A stretch of 64,000 bases of DNA, from contig NZ_JADOUS010000006.1 in NCBI RefSeq assembly GCF_015752045.1, forward strand, positions 62,001 to 126,000, in the 5' to 3' direction. The stretch is from Arthrobacter_D sp015752045 (GTDB lineage: Bacteria > Actinomycetota > Actinomycetes > Actinomycetales > Micrococcaceae). A program made the position numbers and the translations under genes. The notes beneath the pieces are model-generated. The model had not been told where the DNA came from, did no database searches, and saw only the letters and a list, made by a program, of their open reading frames with translations. Positions 1 to 8,986 of this stretch are shown here, piece by piece; the stretch's first letter is position 1, and the number at the start of each line of letters is the position of its first letter.

Positions 1-109
1 GAGCCGGATGCTGTGTCCGATAGTGCCGATGGTGAGGAACACTAGTGGAAGTACTTCTATATCCCCGCCATCAGGGCGACGATACGAAGCGGTGCCGGAG
101 GGCAGAGCA

Positions 110-820
110 ATGGTGACCCGATCACGACCCGAGAAAGTCAGCACCGCATTCGTCCGGCTCGCCGATACCCTGGTCGCCGATTACGACGTCCTGGATCTGC
201 TGCATACCCTCGCGGAGGAGTGCGTGGATCTTCTGCAGGTCGATCAGGTGGGCATCCTCCTGGCGAGCCCGCTGGGGGATTTGCAGGTGGTGGCGTCGAC
301 GAGTGAACAGTCGGAGCTCGTCGAGATCCTCCATTTGCAGGCGGGGGAGGGCCCGTGCATCGAGTGTTATCACTCCGGGGCGGTCGTGTCGATCGCCGAT
401 ATCGCTGCGCTCGGTAAGTGGCCGGCGTTCCGGGAGGCTGCGCTCCGGCAGGGGTTCGCGTCGGTGCATGTGGTTCCGTTGCGGATCCATGACCGGGTCA
501 TCGGTGCGATGGGTCTGTTCTGTTCGGAGATCGGGGATCTGGCGCGGGAGGATGCCATGATCGCCCAGGCCCTGGCGTCCGTGGCCACGATCAGCCTCTT
601 GCAGGAGCGGACGATCCGGGAGAGCCAGATCGTCAATGATCAGCTGCAGAGGGCGTTGAACAGCAGGATCATGATCGAGCAGGCCAAGGGCGTCATCGCC
701 CAGATCTCCACCGTCACCATGGACGAGGCGTTCAATCGCCTGCGCAATCATGCCCGCTCCACTCACCAGACGCTGAACGACACCAGCCAGAAAGTCATCG
801 ACCGGACACTGCTCCTCTGA
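110..820 (+). CDS. GAF and ANTAR domain regulator (1 of 3 in window)
   Basis: 236 residues. A GAF sensor domain (about residues 15-165, with the family's typical 'AGEGPCIECY' stretch) is followed by a C-terminal ANTAR RNA-binding domain (about 175-230, with IEQAKGVIA and the F-RLRNHAR helix). ANTAR proteins act as antiterminators that bind paired hairpins in nascent RNA, while GAF senses a ligand or redox state (family knowledge). I chose ATG 110 because GGAGGG lies 8 nt upstream; the frame stays open upstream without a ribosome site. Its 3' end overlaps the convergent ABC ATPase gene by 26 bp. The signal and target RNA are unknown. Confidence 0.88.
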   Translation: MVTRSRPEKVSTAFVRLADTLVADYDVLDLLHTLAEECVDLLQVDQVGILLASPLGDLQVVASTSEQSELVEILHLQAGEGPCIECYHSGAVVSIADIAALGKWPAFREAALRQGFASVHVVPLRIHDRVIGAMGLFCSEIGDLAREDAMIAQALASVATISLLQERTIRESQIVNDQLQRALNSRIMIEQAKGVIAQISTVTMDEAFNRLRNHARSTHQTLNDTSQKVIDRTLLL

Positions 821-1565
821 ACCACCCCCTCGGCCCGACCGCTCCCCGGGACCGGTCGGGGGAAGACGGGCCCTCCGCGGTCAGGGACGGGTCCACGAGG
901 CGCCCGTCGACGAGGTGGACCGATCCGTGCATGCTGGGCAGGTGCACGAGGTCGTGGGTGACGAGCAGCGTGGACGTGTTCAGTGTGTCGGTGAGACGCA
1001 GGATGAGCTCGATGATGTGGGCGCCGCGTTCCTGGTCGAGGGCGCTGGTGGGTTCATCGACCAGGAGCACGCTGGGATCGTTCATGAGTGCCCGCGCGAT
1101 ATTGACGCGCTGGCGCTGCCCGCCGGAGAGCTGATGAGGGCGCTTGCCAGCATGGTCGGCGAGGCCTACTGCATCCAGGAGTTCAGCGGCACGACCCGCG
1201 GCCTGTGCACGGTTGGTCCTGCTGTGTCTGCCTCCGAGTTCGTTCATGACGACGAGCTGTTCCTGCGCGGTGAGGGACGGAACGAGGTTGGATTGCTGGA
1301 ACACGATGCCGATGCTGGTGCGCCGTAGCTCGGTTGCCTCGTCCCGGGTCAGTCGTGTGGCGTCGATGCCGTTGATGAGGACCTGCCCCGAGGTCGGCCG
1401 CATGAGGGTTGCCGCGACCGCGAGGAGGCTGGACTTCCCGGATCCGCTGGGGCCCGTGATGCCGGTGACCGTGCCGGGATGGCAGGTGAGGGACACGTCG
1501 TCGACGGCGGTGACGGTGCTGTCTCCGTCGGGAAAGGTCAGGGTGATGTTGTCCAGGCGGATCAT
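795..1565 (-). CDS. ABC transporter ATP-binding protein (MacB/LolD type)
   Basis: 256 residues, the energy subunit of an ABC exporter-like complex. Visible motifs are Walker A GPSGSGKS near residue 38, the Q-loop 'VFQQSN' near 88, signature LSGGQRQRV near 145, Walker B VLLVDEPTSALD near 165 and the switch His in VTHD. It belongs to the LolD/MacB/FtsE-like group that pairs with FtsX-type permeases. The start ATG overlaps the last 4 bp of the permease gene, so translation is coupled. The last 40 residues are a low-complexity Arg/Gly/Pro tail not expected in the family. The substrate is unknown; linkage to the divergent two-component system suggests envelope stress or drug export. Confidence 0.9.
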   Translation of the reverse strand: MIRLDNITLTFPDGDSTVTAVDDVSLTCHPGTVTGITGPSGSGKSSLLAVAATLMRPTSGQVLINGIDATRLTRDEATELRRTSIGIVFQQSNLVPSLTAQEQLVVMNELGGRHSRTNRAQAAGRAAELLDAVGLADHAGKRPHQLSGGQRQRVNIARALMNDPSVLLVDEPTSALDQERGAHIIELILRLTDTLNTSTLLVTHDLVHLPSMHGSVHLVDGRLVDPSLTAEGPSSPDRSRGAVGPRGWFRGAVSGR

Positions 1566-2641
1566 CGGTTACTTCCCAGGGCGGTGAGCGGGTCGGCGGA
1601 GGTGACGGAGCGCAGGGCGAATGCTGCCCCGGCCAGGCCGAGCACGACCATGATGATGCCCGGAAGGGCCGTTGTGAGTGGGCTGAGGAGGAAGGGAAGT
1701 GCTGAACCTGCGAGAGCGCCCAGCAGCGCGACTACTCCCAGTCCGATGCCGATACCCAGGAACAGCACGATGAGAGCCTGGCCGAGGGCGTCCGTGATGA
1801 GGGATCGGGTACTGGCTCCGAGGGCCTTGAGGACCGCGACGTCGGCCTTCCTCTGCATGGTCCAGACGGTGAAGAACGCCCCGATGACCAATCCGGAAAT
1901 GCCGAACAGCATGCCGATCATCAGCAGGAGGGATCCGATCTCGGACCGGAATGCGCCCAGTGCGGTGAGGGAGCCGAGAGTGGTCTTCGAGATCGTGGCC
2001 TGGGCGCTGTCGGCAGCGGCCCAGTCCGGGTCACCGGTCACGGTGAGGACGGTGGCGTAGGCATCGGCAGTGCCGGTGGCTGCCGAGTAGGACTGCCAGT
2101 CGTGCAGGGTCATGCGGACCACGGGGGTATGGCTGTACCAGCCGTCCCCGTCGATCGACTCCACGAGGTACGGGGTGCCCGCAATCGTGACGCTGTCACC
2201 GACGACCACCTCGAGGTCCTTCGCGGCTGATTCGGACAGTGACAGCAGCCCGTCGTCGGTGGGAGCGGTGGGATCGACGTCCGGTTGGACCCCGAACACG
2301 GCTACCGCCACACGGGTAGCGCCGGTCTCGGCGCGGGTCTGGCTGATCCCCACGGGCCGGGCTGTGGCGACACCGTCTGCGGCGGCCCAGGAGCGAGCCT
2401 GCTCCTCGGTGATCGTGGAGTCGGAGAACGACGGTTCAGCAGCACCACCCGGGGTGCCGGCCGGTGCCGAGAACACGATCCTGTCCGCCGGGAGGGCGAG
2501 GACGGCAGAGATGTTCTGGGTGGCCAGACCCCCGGTCAGGCCACTGAGGAAGCCGACGAGGACGGTGATGAGTGCAACAACGGACCCGATGAGGACGAAT
2601 CGTCCCCGGGCGAAGCGGAGATCGCGTAACGCGACGAACAT
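1562..2641 (-). CDS. ABC transporter permease, FtsX/MacB-like
   Basis: 359 residues. One N-terminal membrane segment (about residues 15-35) is followed by a large extracytoplasmic domain (about 40-240) and three C-terminal membrane segments (about 250-345), the FtsX-like topology of MacB-type permeases. I chose ATG 2641, which has AGGAAAGG about 8 nt upstream, over the longer frame from 2707. It is co-transcribed with the ATPase (4-bp overlap). A 9-bp inverted repeat covers its ribosome site and leader, suggesting direct control, probably by the divergent response regulator (inference). Confidence 0.88.
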   Translation of the reverse strand: MFVALRDLRFARGRFVLIGSVVALITVLVGFLSGLTGGLATQNISAVLALPADRIVFSAPAGTPGGAAEPSFSDSTITEEQARSWAAADGVATARPVGISQTRAETGATRVAVAVFGVQPDVDPTAPTDDGLLSLSESAAKDLEVVVGDSVTIAGTPYLVESIDGDGWYSHTPVVRMTLHDWQSYSAATGTADAYATVLTVTGDPDWAAADSAQATISKTTLGSLTALGAFRSEIGSLLLMIGMLFGISGLVIGAFFTVWTMQRKADVAVLKALGASTRSLITDALGQALIVLFLGIGIGLGVVALLGALAGSALPFLLSPLTTALPGIIMVVLGLAGAAFALRSVTSADPLTALGSNR

Positions 2642-2654
2642 GGCGTCTACCTTT

Positions 2655-2678
2655 CCTGTCACCGGAAGTGGTGACAGG
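2655..2678. promoter_or_regulatory. Inverted repeat between ABC exporter and two-component system
   Basis: CCTGTCACC (2655-2663) and GGTGACAGG (2670-2678) are perfect 9-bp arms separated by 6 nt. The repeat lies 14 nt before the permease start and overlaps its ribosome site, inside the 166-bp divergent region shared with the sensor kinase gene. It is a candidate response-regulator operator or RNA hairpin; which one is not decidable from sequence. Confidence 0.55.
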
Positions 2679-2807
2679 TTCAACTCTGCCGCTGCAGGAC
2701 GGTTCATTCATCGGTCCCGAGATGGCTTCCTGCCGGTCGAAGGAATGGATCCGCGATCCTACTTTCGGACGATGAGCCGGATCTGTTGCACGCGTAGCAT
2801 TCAGATC

Positions 2808-3995
2808 ATGGCCCATACTGCTCTGACCCCGGTCTTCCTGGGGCTGCGTACCGGCCTGCACGCCCTGTTCGTCGTCCTCGCCGCCGTCGTCCTCGCCCGG
2901 GCTGTCCTCGTCCCGACCGACGCCAGTGGGGTCGTCGTCGTCCTGACGGTCCTCCTGGCAGTGGTGTACTGCCTGGGTGCGGTGGTCCTTCGACCTGCGC
3001 GCCCGATACCGAACGCGCGGGCGTCCGCCTGGTTGGGCGCGCTGTCGGTGCTGTGGCTGATCCTGCTGGCGCTCGGCCCTGACGCTGCGTACCTGGTCTT
3101 CCCCCTGTTCTTCCTCTACCTCCATCTCCTGGGCCGGTGGTGGGGATCAGCGGCGATCGTGGTGTCGACGTCCGTCGCCGTCGGCGCGCTGGGCATCCAC
3201 AGCGGGTGGACCGTGGGCGGTGTCGTCGGTCCCTTCGTCGGGGCGGGCGTCGCCCTCCTGATCGGACTCGGCTATCAGGCCCTTGCCCGTGAGGCAGGGC
3301 AGCGGGAAGCGCTCGTCCGGGAACTGCTGGAGACGCAGGGCCGGCTCGCGGCGACCGAGCACGAAGCAGGAGTCCTCGCAGAACGAGCCCGCCTGGCGCG
3401 GGAGATCCACGACACCGTGGCGCAGGGACTCTCCAGTATCCAGATGCTGCTCCACGCGGCCGAACGCCTGGATCCGGACCGGCCAGGGATGGAACACGTC
3501 CGGTTGGCACGCGAAACCGCTGCCGCCGGCCTCGCCGACACGCGCCGGTTCATCCGTGAACTGACCCCACCCGACCTCGACGACGACGGGCTGGGCGGTG
3601 CCCTGCGCAGGCTCGCGACCACCCAGTGGGCCACACAGGGACTCGACGTCCGGGTACGCGTCTCCGACACGGTCGTCCTGCCGATGCACCTGCAGACCGC
3701 GCTGCTGCGCATCGCCCAGGGAGCCATTGCGAACGTCCTGCAACACGCGAACGCCACTACTGCCACCATCACCCTCGCTGTCGACGACGGTGTCCTGCGG
3801 TTCGCCGTCGTCGATGACGGAACCGGATTCGACCCCGGGGAACTCACCCGGGACACCGCACGCACGTCGGACTCGTTCGGGCTCCAGTCCACCCGTGAAC
3901 GCGTACAACAGCTCGGGGGCACCCTCCTCCTCGATGCCGCCACCGGGCACGGGACATCCCTCACGGTCGAACTCCCACGTGAGGACGCGGCGTGA
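2808..3995 (+). CDS. Sensor histidine kinase (NarL-partner, HisKA_3 type)
   Basis: 395 residues. About five hydrophobic segments fill residues 10-160. A short coiled coil (160-192) leads to the HisKA_3 phosphoacceptor block REIHDTVAQGLSSI with His near residue 201. The HATPase_c domain follows (about 285-390), with the N-box near 'GAIANVLQHA', the G1 box DDGTGFD and G2 GHGTS. There is no extracytoplasmic sensor domain, so it is an intramembrane-sensing kinase. ATG 2808 is preferred although the frame is open much further upstream, because the upstream part lies antisense to the permease gene. GTGA overlap with the response regulator gene makes a coupled pair. Confidence 0.88.
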   Translation: MAHTALTPVFLGLRTGLHALFVVLAAVVLARAVLVPTDASGVVVVLTVLLAVVYCLGAVVLRPARPIPNARASAWLGALSVLWLILLALGPDAAYLVFPLFFLYLHLLGRWWGSAAIVVSTSVAVGALGIHSGWTVGGVVGPFVGAGVALLIGLGYQALAREAGQREALVRELLETQGRLAATEHEAGVLAERARLAREIHDTVAQGLSSIQMLLHAAERLDPDRPGMEHVRLARETAAAGLADTRRFIRELTPPDLDDDGLGGALRRLATTQWATQGLDVRVRVSDTVVLPMHLQTALLRIAQGAIANVLQHANATTATITLAVDDGVLRFAVVDDGTGFDPGELTRDTARTSDSFGLQSTRERVQQLGGTLLLDAATGHGTSLTVELPREDAA

Positions 3996-4618
3996 TCAGG
4001 ATCGTCATCGCCGATGACCACCCCATCGTGCGCGCAGGCCTGATCGCCCTGTTCAGCCTCGAGGACGACCTCCGCGTCATCGCCGAGGCGGCCACTCCCG
4101 ACGAGGCCGTCCGTGCCGCCGAACGCGAATGTCCCGACGTCGTACTCATGGACCTGCAGTTCGGTACGCGGGCAACGTCCACCGGCGCTGATGCCACTCG
4201 GCGCATCAGATCCCTCGAAGCCGCCCCCTACGTTCTCGTCCTGACGAACTACGACTCCGACGCCGACATCCTCGGCGCCGTCGAGGCCGGCGCCAGCGGC
4301 TACCTCCTCAAGGACGCCCCGCCCCATGAACTGGTGGCAGCGGTCAGGGCCGCGGCCGCCGGCGAGAGCGCCCTCGCTCCGATCATCACCTCCCGGCTCC
4401 TCGACCGCCTCCGTGCGCCGGGCATCAGTCTCAGCGCACGCGAGATCGAGGTGCTCCAGCGTGTGGCTACAGGACACTCGAACAGTGACATCGCTGCGAT
4501 CCTCCACATCAGCGAACCCACCGTGAAATCCCACCTCTCCCACATCTTCTCCAAACTCGACGTCACCTCCCGTACAGGCGCCGTCGCCACCGCCCGCTCC
4601 AAAGGGATCCTCCGGTAG
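3992..4618 (+). CDS. NarL/FixJ-family response regulator
   Basis: 208 residues. The receiver domain (1-120) shows the acidic pair DD near residues 8-9, phospho-acceptor D54 in VVLMDLQ, a Thr/Asn switch region and K near 'YLLKDA'. The C-terminal LuxR helix-turn-helix (145-205) has 'LSAREIEVLQRVATGHSNSDIAAILHIS'-type spacing and an STVK-like 'TVKSHLSH' recognition helix. The GTG start overlaps the kinase stop (GTGA). It probably controls the divergent ABC exporter through the dyad at 2655-2678 (inference from position). Confidence 0.93.
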   Translation: MIRIVIADDHPIVRAGLIALFSLEDDLRVIAEAATPDEAVRAAERECPDVVLMDLQFGTRATSTGADATRRIRSLEAAPYVLVLTNYDSDADILGAVEAGASGYLLKDAPPHELVAAVRAAAAGESALAPIITSRLLDRLRAPGISLSAREIEVLQRVATGHSNSDIAAILHISEPTVKSHLSHIFSKLDVTSRTGAVATARSKGILR

Positions 4619-4764
4619 CTCATCCCCATCGCTCCGCGTTTGTCCACCGCGGACGGGAGGGGGCGCGTGATGTCTGCGGATTAGTTGCACAAGGTAACGT
4701 GATCGATGGGTCGGCGTCTGTCGGGCTGATTCAGGCACTACATGGGGTTCCAGGAAGCGGCATC

Positions 4765-5634
4765 ATGATCAGCCAGGACGTGCAGCAGTGGGTGGCTGTC
4801 CAGACTCTACGGACGGCGAATTTCGATGCGTCGTCCGTGTGGCTCACCTACGCGAGCCTCGGTGGCAAGCGCGACGTGCGCGAGGTGATCTCCTACCTCG
4901 AGGGTGGGGGGACCCTGCCGGTCCTCGATCGGGATCTCGTCGCGCACGCGTTCAACGAGATGATCGATGACTGCGATCTCCCGGTGGACGGAGCCCATTA
5001 CAGCACCGACGAGGTCGCGGACGGGTCCGGTTTCGGGGACAACCTCCGTGTGCTGGTCCTGGACCCCGACGAGCACAGGTTCGACCTGCCCGCGGCGACG
5101 GCGCCCTACGGGATCTCCGCCGATGGCGAGGAGATCGATGCCACTGCAGAGCAGGATGAGGATGCCGAGTACCGGCGGTGCCATGCCCTCCATGAGACGG
5201 GACTGCTGGACACAGGAGCGGAGGACCGTTTCGACCGCTACACGAAGAGGGCCCGCGAGCATTTCGGGGTGAGCTCTGCGTCGATCGCCCTGATCACCGA
5301 GGACCGGCAGGTCATCAAGTCCGTCGTCGGCCCGATCGGGCAGGACCTCCCACGCGACGTCGCCCTCTGTTCGCGCACCATCGAAGCCTCCCGGGTACTG
5401 GTCATCACGGATGCCAGGACCGATCCCGAGTACTGTGATCACCCGCTCGTCGTCGCCGGCCCTCACGTCCGCTTCTATGCCGGCTTCCCGATCACGACCG
5501 CCGACGGCTGGCGGATCGGAACGCTGTGCCTCATCGATGACCGCCCGCGCTCCTTCAGCGACGACGACGCGCTGGACCTCCAGCGTATGGCGCTTGATCT
5601 CGAGATCGAGATCTGGGTCGGCGACACCGCCTAG
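4765..5634 (+). CDS. GAF domain sensor protein
   Basis: 289 residues. The C-terminal half (about 130-285) is a GAF domain of the type found in bacterial light/redox and cyclase-associated sensors: LLDTGAEDRFDR, a cysteine in VALCSRTI, 'DARTDPEYCDHPLV', FYAGFPI and 'GTLCLIDDRPRSF' follow the family order. The first ~125 residues are an acidic domain I do not recognise. No output domain is present, so it probably acts through a partner. ATG 4765 has AGGAAG 7 nt upstream. It follows the two-component operon by 146 bp. Confidence 0.82.
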   Translation: MISQDVQQWVAVQTLRTANFDASSVWLTYASLGGKRDVREVISYLEGGGTLPVLDRDLVAHAFNEMIDDCDLPVDGAHYSTDEVADGSGFGDNLRVLVLDPDEHRFDLPAATAPYGISADGEEIDATAEQDEDAEYRRCHALHETGLLDTGAEDRFDRYTKRAREHFGVSSASIALITEDRQVIKSVVGPIGQDLPRDVALCSRTIEASRVLVITDARTDPEYCDHPLVVAGPHVRFYAGFPITTADGWRIGTLCLIDDRPRSFSDDDALDLQRMALDLEIEIWVGDTA

Positions 5635-5730
5635 GAACGAGGGTGCTTCACCGCTACCGTCCGATGGTCGATCAACGCCGTGGTTCTATTGGGGTGCGGA
5701 GCGGTAGCTCGCCGGACTCACGGGGGAAGA

Positions 5731-6426
5731 ATGGCACATCGCCGAAAAGCACTGAAACAGTCCACGCCCACTGACGCATCACTGTGGGCCAGGCCATTCG
5801 GCTATGCACTGTGCGCCGTTGTCTGGCTGGTGCTCTTCCTCGTCGTGGCGGGGATGTCGCTGGGCGCCCTGCCACTCGCGTTCTCGGACATGGGACCACT
5901 GCGGGCGAGCGACGGTCTGGCGAGAGCGCTGGCCGATCCGGCGGAGGGCCTCGCCTTGATCGCCGTCCTGGTCCTGATGCCCCTCATATGGGGCGGCGTC
6001 TTCGCGTGGCTCCTCGTTGCGACCGGAGCAATGGCCGCGCTGAGCGTGGTGTTCGTTGCGCGTGCACTGAACAAGGACTTCTCGAGTGAGAAGCTGAGCT
6101 TTTCGACGATGGACGATGCGGTGATGGGCGGACCGAGCCCTGATGGAGTGGCGATGTCGCTGCAACCGGTCCGGTCGACACCCGTCTCCGACGTCCTGAT
6201 CCCCGCCTACTGGGCCGGCTGGAAGCCGGGCGTGAACCTCTACCTCTCGGCCACCATCCTGGGCGCCGCGTATCTCTTCACTGTGATCTGGGTCTTCTGG
6301 CCTGTGGATGGATGGCTGTGGCAGCTTCTCTGTGCCGTGATCACGGTGACGCTGGCGGTCTGGGGGGCGTGGCGCTACCGGCGCGCCCTCCTCGAACGTC
6401 CGTTGCCCGGCTACTTCGAGCGCTGA
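5731..6426 (+). CDS. Membrane protein of unknown function
   Basis: 231 residues. A hydrophilic, basic N-terminus (MAHRRKALK) precedes two membrane segments (about 28-52 and 75-112). A polar middle with FSTMDDAVMGG and two further membrane segments (about 170-190 and 195-212) complete it. I recognise no family. The start at 5731 is preceded by a GGGGGA ribosome site at tight spacing. The gene converges on the manganese catalase gene with a shared hairpin terminator between them. Confidence 0.7.
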   Translation: MAHRRKALKQSTPTDASLWARPFGYALCAVVWLVLFLVVAGMSLGALPLAFSDMGPLRASDGLARALADPAEGLALIAVLVLMPLIWGGVFAWLLVATGAMAALSVVFVARALNKDFSSEKLSFSTMDDAVMGGPSPDGVAMSLQPVRSTPVSDVLIPAYWAGWKPGVNLYLSATILGAAYLFTVIWVFWPVDGWLWQLLCAVITVTLAVWGAWRYRRALLERPLPGYFER

Positions 6427-6503
6427 TGCGCAGGTGGTGTTCGGCGGTGCCGAGACGGACTCTGCCGGTCATGGGTCGTCGGGGAAGAGTGGGCGGTCTG
6501 CCC

Positions 6504-6535
6504 TGGGCGCCCCCGGAGGACCGAAGGGGCGCCCA
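6504..6535. terminator. Bidirectional hairpin terminator
   Basis: TGGGCGCCCC (6504-6513) pairs perfectly with GGGGCGCCCA (6526-6535) across a 12-nt loop. It sits between two convergent genes, 78 bp after one stop and 42 bp from the other. There is no U-tract, which is usual in GC-rich actinobacteria. Confidence 0.7.
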
Positions 6536-6576
6536 CCGCTGCGGGCACCCCTTCTACGCGTCCCGGGATGGGGGCG

Positions 6577-7530
6577 CTACTTCCCGACCGGGCCGAACAT
6601 GGCGTCGATGTCCGCCATCTCCATGTCGGCGGTGTCCTGGATGAGCTGGAGCAACTCGGGATCCAGCCCCGGCGCGAACTCCTCCAGGCGCTCGGGTGCG
6701 ATCTCCGACGGCACGCCCTCGGGTGCCTGCTCACTGGCATCGAGGGTGGTGCCGTCCTTCGACGGCGACAGGCCCTGGTAGATCTTGCCGGCCTCCGACT
6801 GGCCCTTGAGGTCGAAGGTGTACTGCTTGCTCTGCAGCCCGAGGTCGAGGAGCTTCTTGACCTCGGGGAACTGCTCGGCGTTGGTCTTCGGGATGGGCAG
6901 CAGCGACTTCCAGTTCACCCCGAGGGTTTCGAGGGCCTTGGCGTACCCGTTCTCGTGGGCCTGGTCGCGGACGATCAGGTAGGAGATCGTGGAGCGCGCC
7001 GTCTTGTTGTCCGTCATCTCGTACATGCGGCACTTCTGCAGGCGGCCGGTGGCCTCGAGCATCAGGTTGTACAGCAGGTCCAGCGGGAGGTTGCCCGAGT
7101 TGTAGACATAGCTGCCGCTCCACGGGTTGCCGGCCGAGTCCACCGGCAGGGCGCCTTGTGCGCCCACGAGGTAATGATGGATGTTGCCCGCGGACAGGGC
7201 GAGGTCGAGGGGGATCGCCCCGCCGGCGCCGGGGGTGTCCAGCGGGTCGTCGATCTTGCCCTGGTAGCGGGGTGAGCCGTCGAGGAGCCGGGAGATGGTG
7301 GTGCCGATCAGCTCGACATGGCTGATCTCCTCGGTGCCGATGCCCTGGATCAGGTCGCGGTAGGGCTTGGCCGCCGCACCTCGGAAGTTCATGGCCTGGA
7401 ACAGGTACTGCATCATGGTGCGCATCTCGCCGAACTGCCCGCCCAGGCCCTCCTGCAGGGCGTTGGCCGCAGCGGGATCCGGCTCGTCGGGAATGATCTC
7501 GTTGATGAGTTGCTGGACGTGGAAGAACAT
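6577..7530 (-). CDS. Manganese catalase
   Basis: 317 residues, about the normal length for the dimanganese catalase family, which dismutates hydrogen peroxide without haem. The ferritin-like four-helix core holds the expected carboxylate/histidine ligands in 'MFFHVQQLINEI', 'GTEEISHVELIGTTI' (E-x2-H) and 'IVRDQAHENGY' (E/H near residue 205). An acidic C-terminal extension (about 260-317) is typical of actinobacterial and bacillar members. ATG 7530 has AGGAGG 5 nt upstream. It is a single-gene unit read towards the hairpin at 6504-6535. Confidence 0.93.
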   Translation of the reverse strand: MFFHVQQLINEIIPDEPDPAAANALQEGLGGQFGEMRTMMQYLFQAMNFRGAAAKPYRDLIQGIGTEEISHVELIGTTISRLLDGSPRYQGKIDDPLDTPGAGGAIPLDLALSAGNIHHYLVGAQGALPVDSAGNPWSGSYVYNSGNLPLDLLYNLMLEATGRLQKCRMYEMTDNKTARSTISYLIVRDQAHENGYAKALETLGVNWKSLLPIPKTNAEQFPEVKKLLDLGLQSKQYTFDLKGQSEAGKIYQGLSPSKDGTTLDASEQAPEGVPSEIAPERLEEFAPGLDPELLQLIQDTADMEMADIDAMFGPVGK

Positions 7531-7688
7531 GGGACCTCCTAAGGGGCGGCGACACACCACCGCTTCTCACACTTCTCCAGAAGAGCCGTCCCTACAACAT
7601 CGCTCGTCCTCCGGGCGCAGGGGTTGCCAAGAACGGCTGACTGCGACTACATCGATGCCAGGCGGATGTGCCCGGACCGTCGGAATGG

Positions 7689-7916
7689 ATGGACCATGAA
7701 GAGATGAGCACGGCAATCCCTCTGCCGAAGGTCGGCGCCCCGGCAGTGAGGGCCCTGGCGCGGATCGGCATCCACACGGTCGACGACCTGGAAGGTGCCG
7801 ACTTCGGCGAGCTCGCGACTCTTCATGGGGTCGGCCCGAAAGCCGTTCGGCTCCTCCGCGCGGCTCTCGACGAGAAGCACAGGCTCGGAACCGATCCCGA
7901 GCAGGAGGGCACCTGA
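7689..7916 (+). CDS. Small helix-hairpin-helix protein
   Basis: 75 residues. Residues 15-65 (VGAPAVRALARIGIHTVDDL, then LHGVGPKAVRLLRAAL) form two helix-hairpin-helix-like turns with the GVGP hairpin. They resemble the RNA polymerase alpha C-terminal domain and small actinobacterial DNA-binding proteins. Probably non-specific DNA binding (inference). The start is uncertain: ATG 7689 has only a weak GGA upstream, and ATG 7704 is the alternative. Confidence 0.7.
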   Translation: MDHEEMSTAIPLPKVGAPAVRALARIGIHTVDDLEGADFGELATLHGVGPKAVRLLRAALDEKHRLGTDPEQEGT

Positions 7917-8328
7917 CGGCAGGACCTGATCAGCTGAAATGCGTCCGGGTGCGCCCACGGAGGTCGCGGACGAAGGCGCCCACGGCACCCACGTCAGCCA
8001 CCTGCGACGGGGGCGGTACGCTGCGATTCCCCTCCGGTAGCCGGCTGCTTGACGACCGGAGGGACTCCCACGTTCGTGCACGAGGCTCGTCGGTGTGTTC
8101 CGGCTGAGTCCCGCGGACGAATCCGGGGACATCGTTAGGGGTAAGCCCAGTATGCGCCCCTGATGAGCGGCCTCGTCCCCCGGGCCCATCGGGATCAGCT
8201 GTGTTCATCCCCTGCGGGAACTGGTACGGGGTCCTGGTGCCCGTGCCGGCCGAGGGTCGGCGTTGTGCCGGACTAAACTGGGCACACCGGAGATCGCCCG
8301 GCACCGCACTCTTCGAGAGAGGCCTTTG
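7917..8328. other. 412-bp stretch without a convincing gene
   Basis: No frame here has both a start with ribosome site and actinobacterial-looking protein. The right end carries the likely promoter of the next gene: TAAACT at 8274-8279, about 50 nt before its start codon. The rest shows nothing I can name. Confidence 0.5.
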
Positions 8329-8940
8329 ATGGCTGCAGCACCGCCTGCCCCGGGCGCCGGCCCCGACCTCGCCGAATTCACGGTGTGGAAGCCGTTCCTC
8401 GTACGTGCCGTCGTCAGCTTGGTGTTCGGCTTCGTGACCATCTTCTGGCGTGAACCCTCCACCCTCGTGCTGTCCCTCGTCGGCGGACTGTATCTCCTGC
8501 TGACCGGCGCCGCGTATCTCTGGACGCACCGCATGGCGCACTGGGGTCCGGGGTCGAGGGTGCTCACCGATATGGGCGGTGGACTGCTGCTCGGAGCCGG
8601 TCTGGCAAGCCTCGTCCTCCGGACCGATACCGTCTTCGCATTCGCCGGCGCCGTCGCGCTCGTCGCGGCGGGATCCGCCGAGCTGGTCCGCGGGCTCGCC
8701 GCCCGTCGACACGCCGCGGCGCGGGACCTCGTCGTCGTCGGCGTCGTCAGCATCGTCACGGGCGTCATCCTGCCGTTCGTCGAGCCGCTCGGCGCGCATG
8801 CGCTGCTGGGAGTCACGGGCGGCGGCGCGCTGCTCACCGCCGTCGTGCTCGGCATCGCGGCCCTGAGCTACCGGCACGATTCAGCGCTCAGCGCACCCCG
8901 GGGGTCCGGCTCCCACGGCGAGCCGGACCCCGTAAACTAG
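8329..8940 (+). CDS. HdeD-like (DUF308) membrane protein
   Basis: 203 residues with six closely spaced membrane segments between about residues 22 and 190, in pairs with repeated Gly-rich turns as in the HdeD/DUF308 fold. HdeD members are linked to acid and other stress; this one has no direct evidence. ATG 8329 has GAGAGAGG upstream, and TAAACT (8274-8279) is the likely -10 box. The C-terminal 15 residues are polar and low-complexity. Confidence 0.75.
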   Translation: MAAAPPAPGAGPDLAEFTVWKPFLVRAVVSLVFGFVTIFWREPSTLVLSLVGGLYLLLTGAAYLWTHRMAHWGPGSRVLTDMGGGLLLGAGLASLVLRTDTVFAFAGAVALVAAGSAELVRGLAARRHAAARDLVVVGVVSIVTGVILPFVEPLGAHALLGVTGGGALLTAVVLGIAALSYRHDSALSAPRGSGSHGEPDPVN

Positions 8941-8986
8941 AGGCTCTACGCCTCGTAGAACATTCGCATCACCGGAAGGAGTGCCC

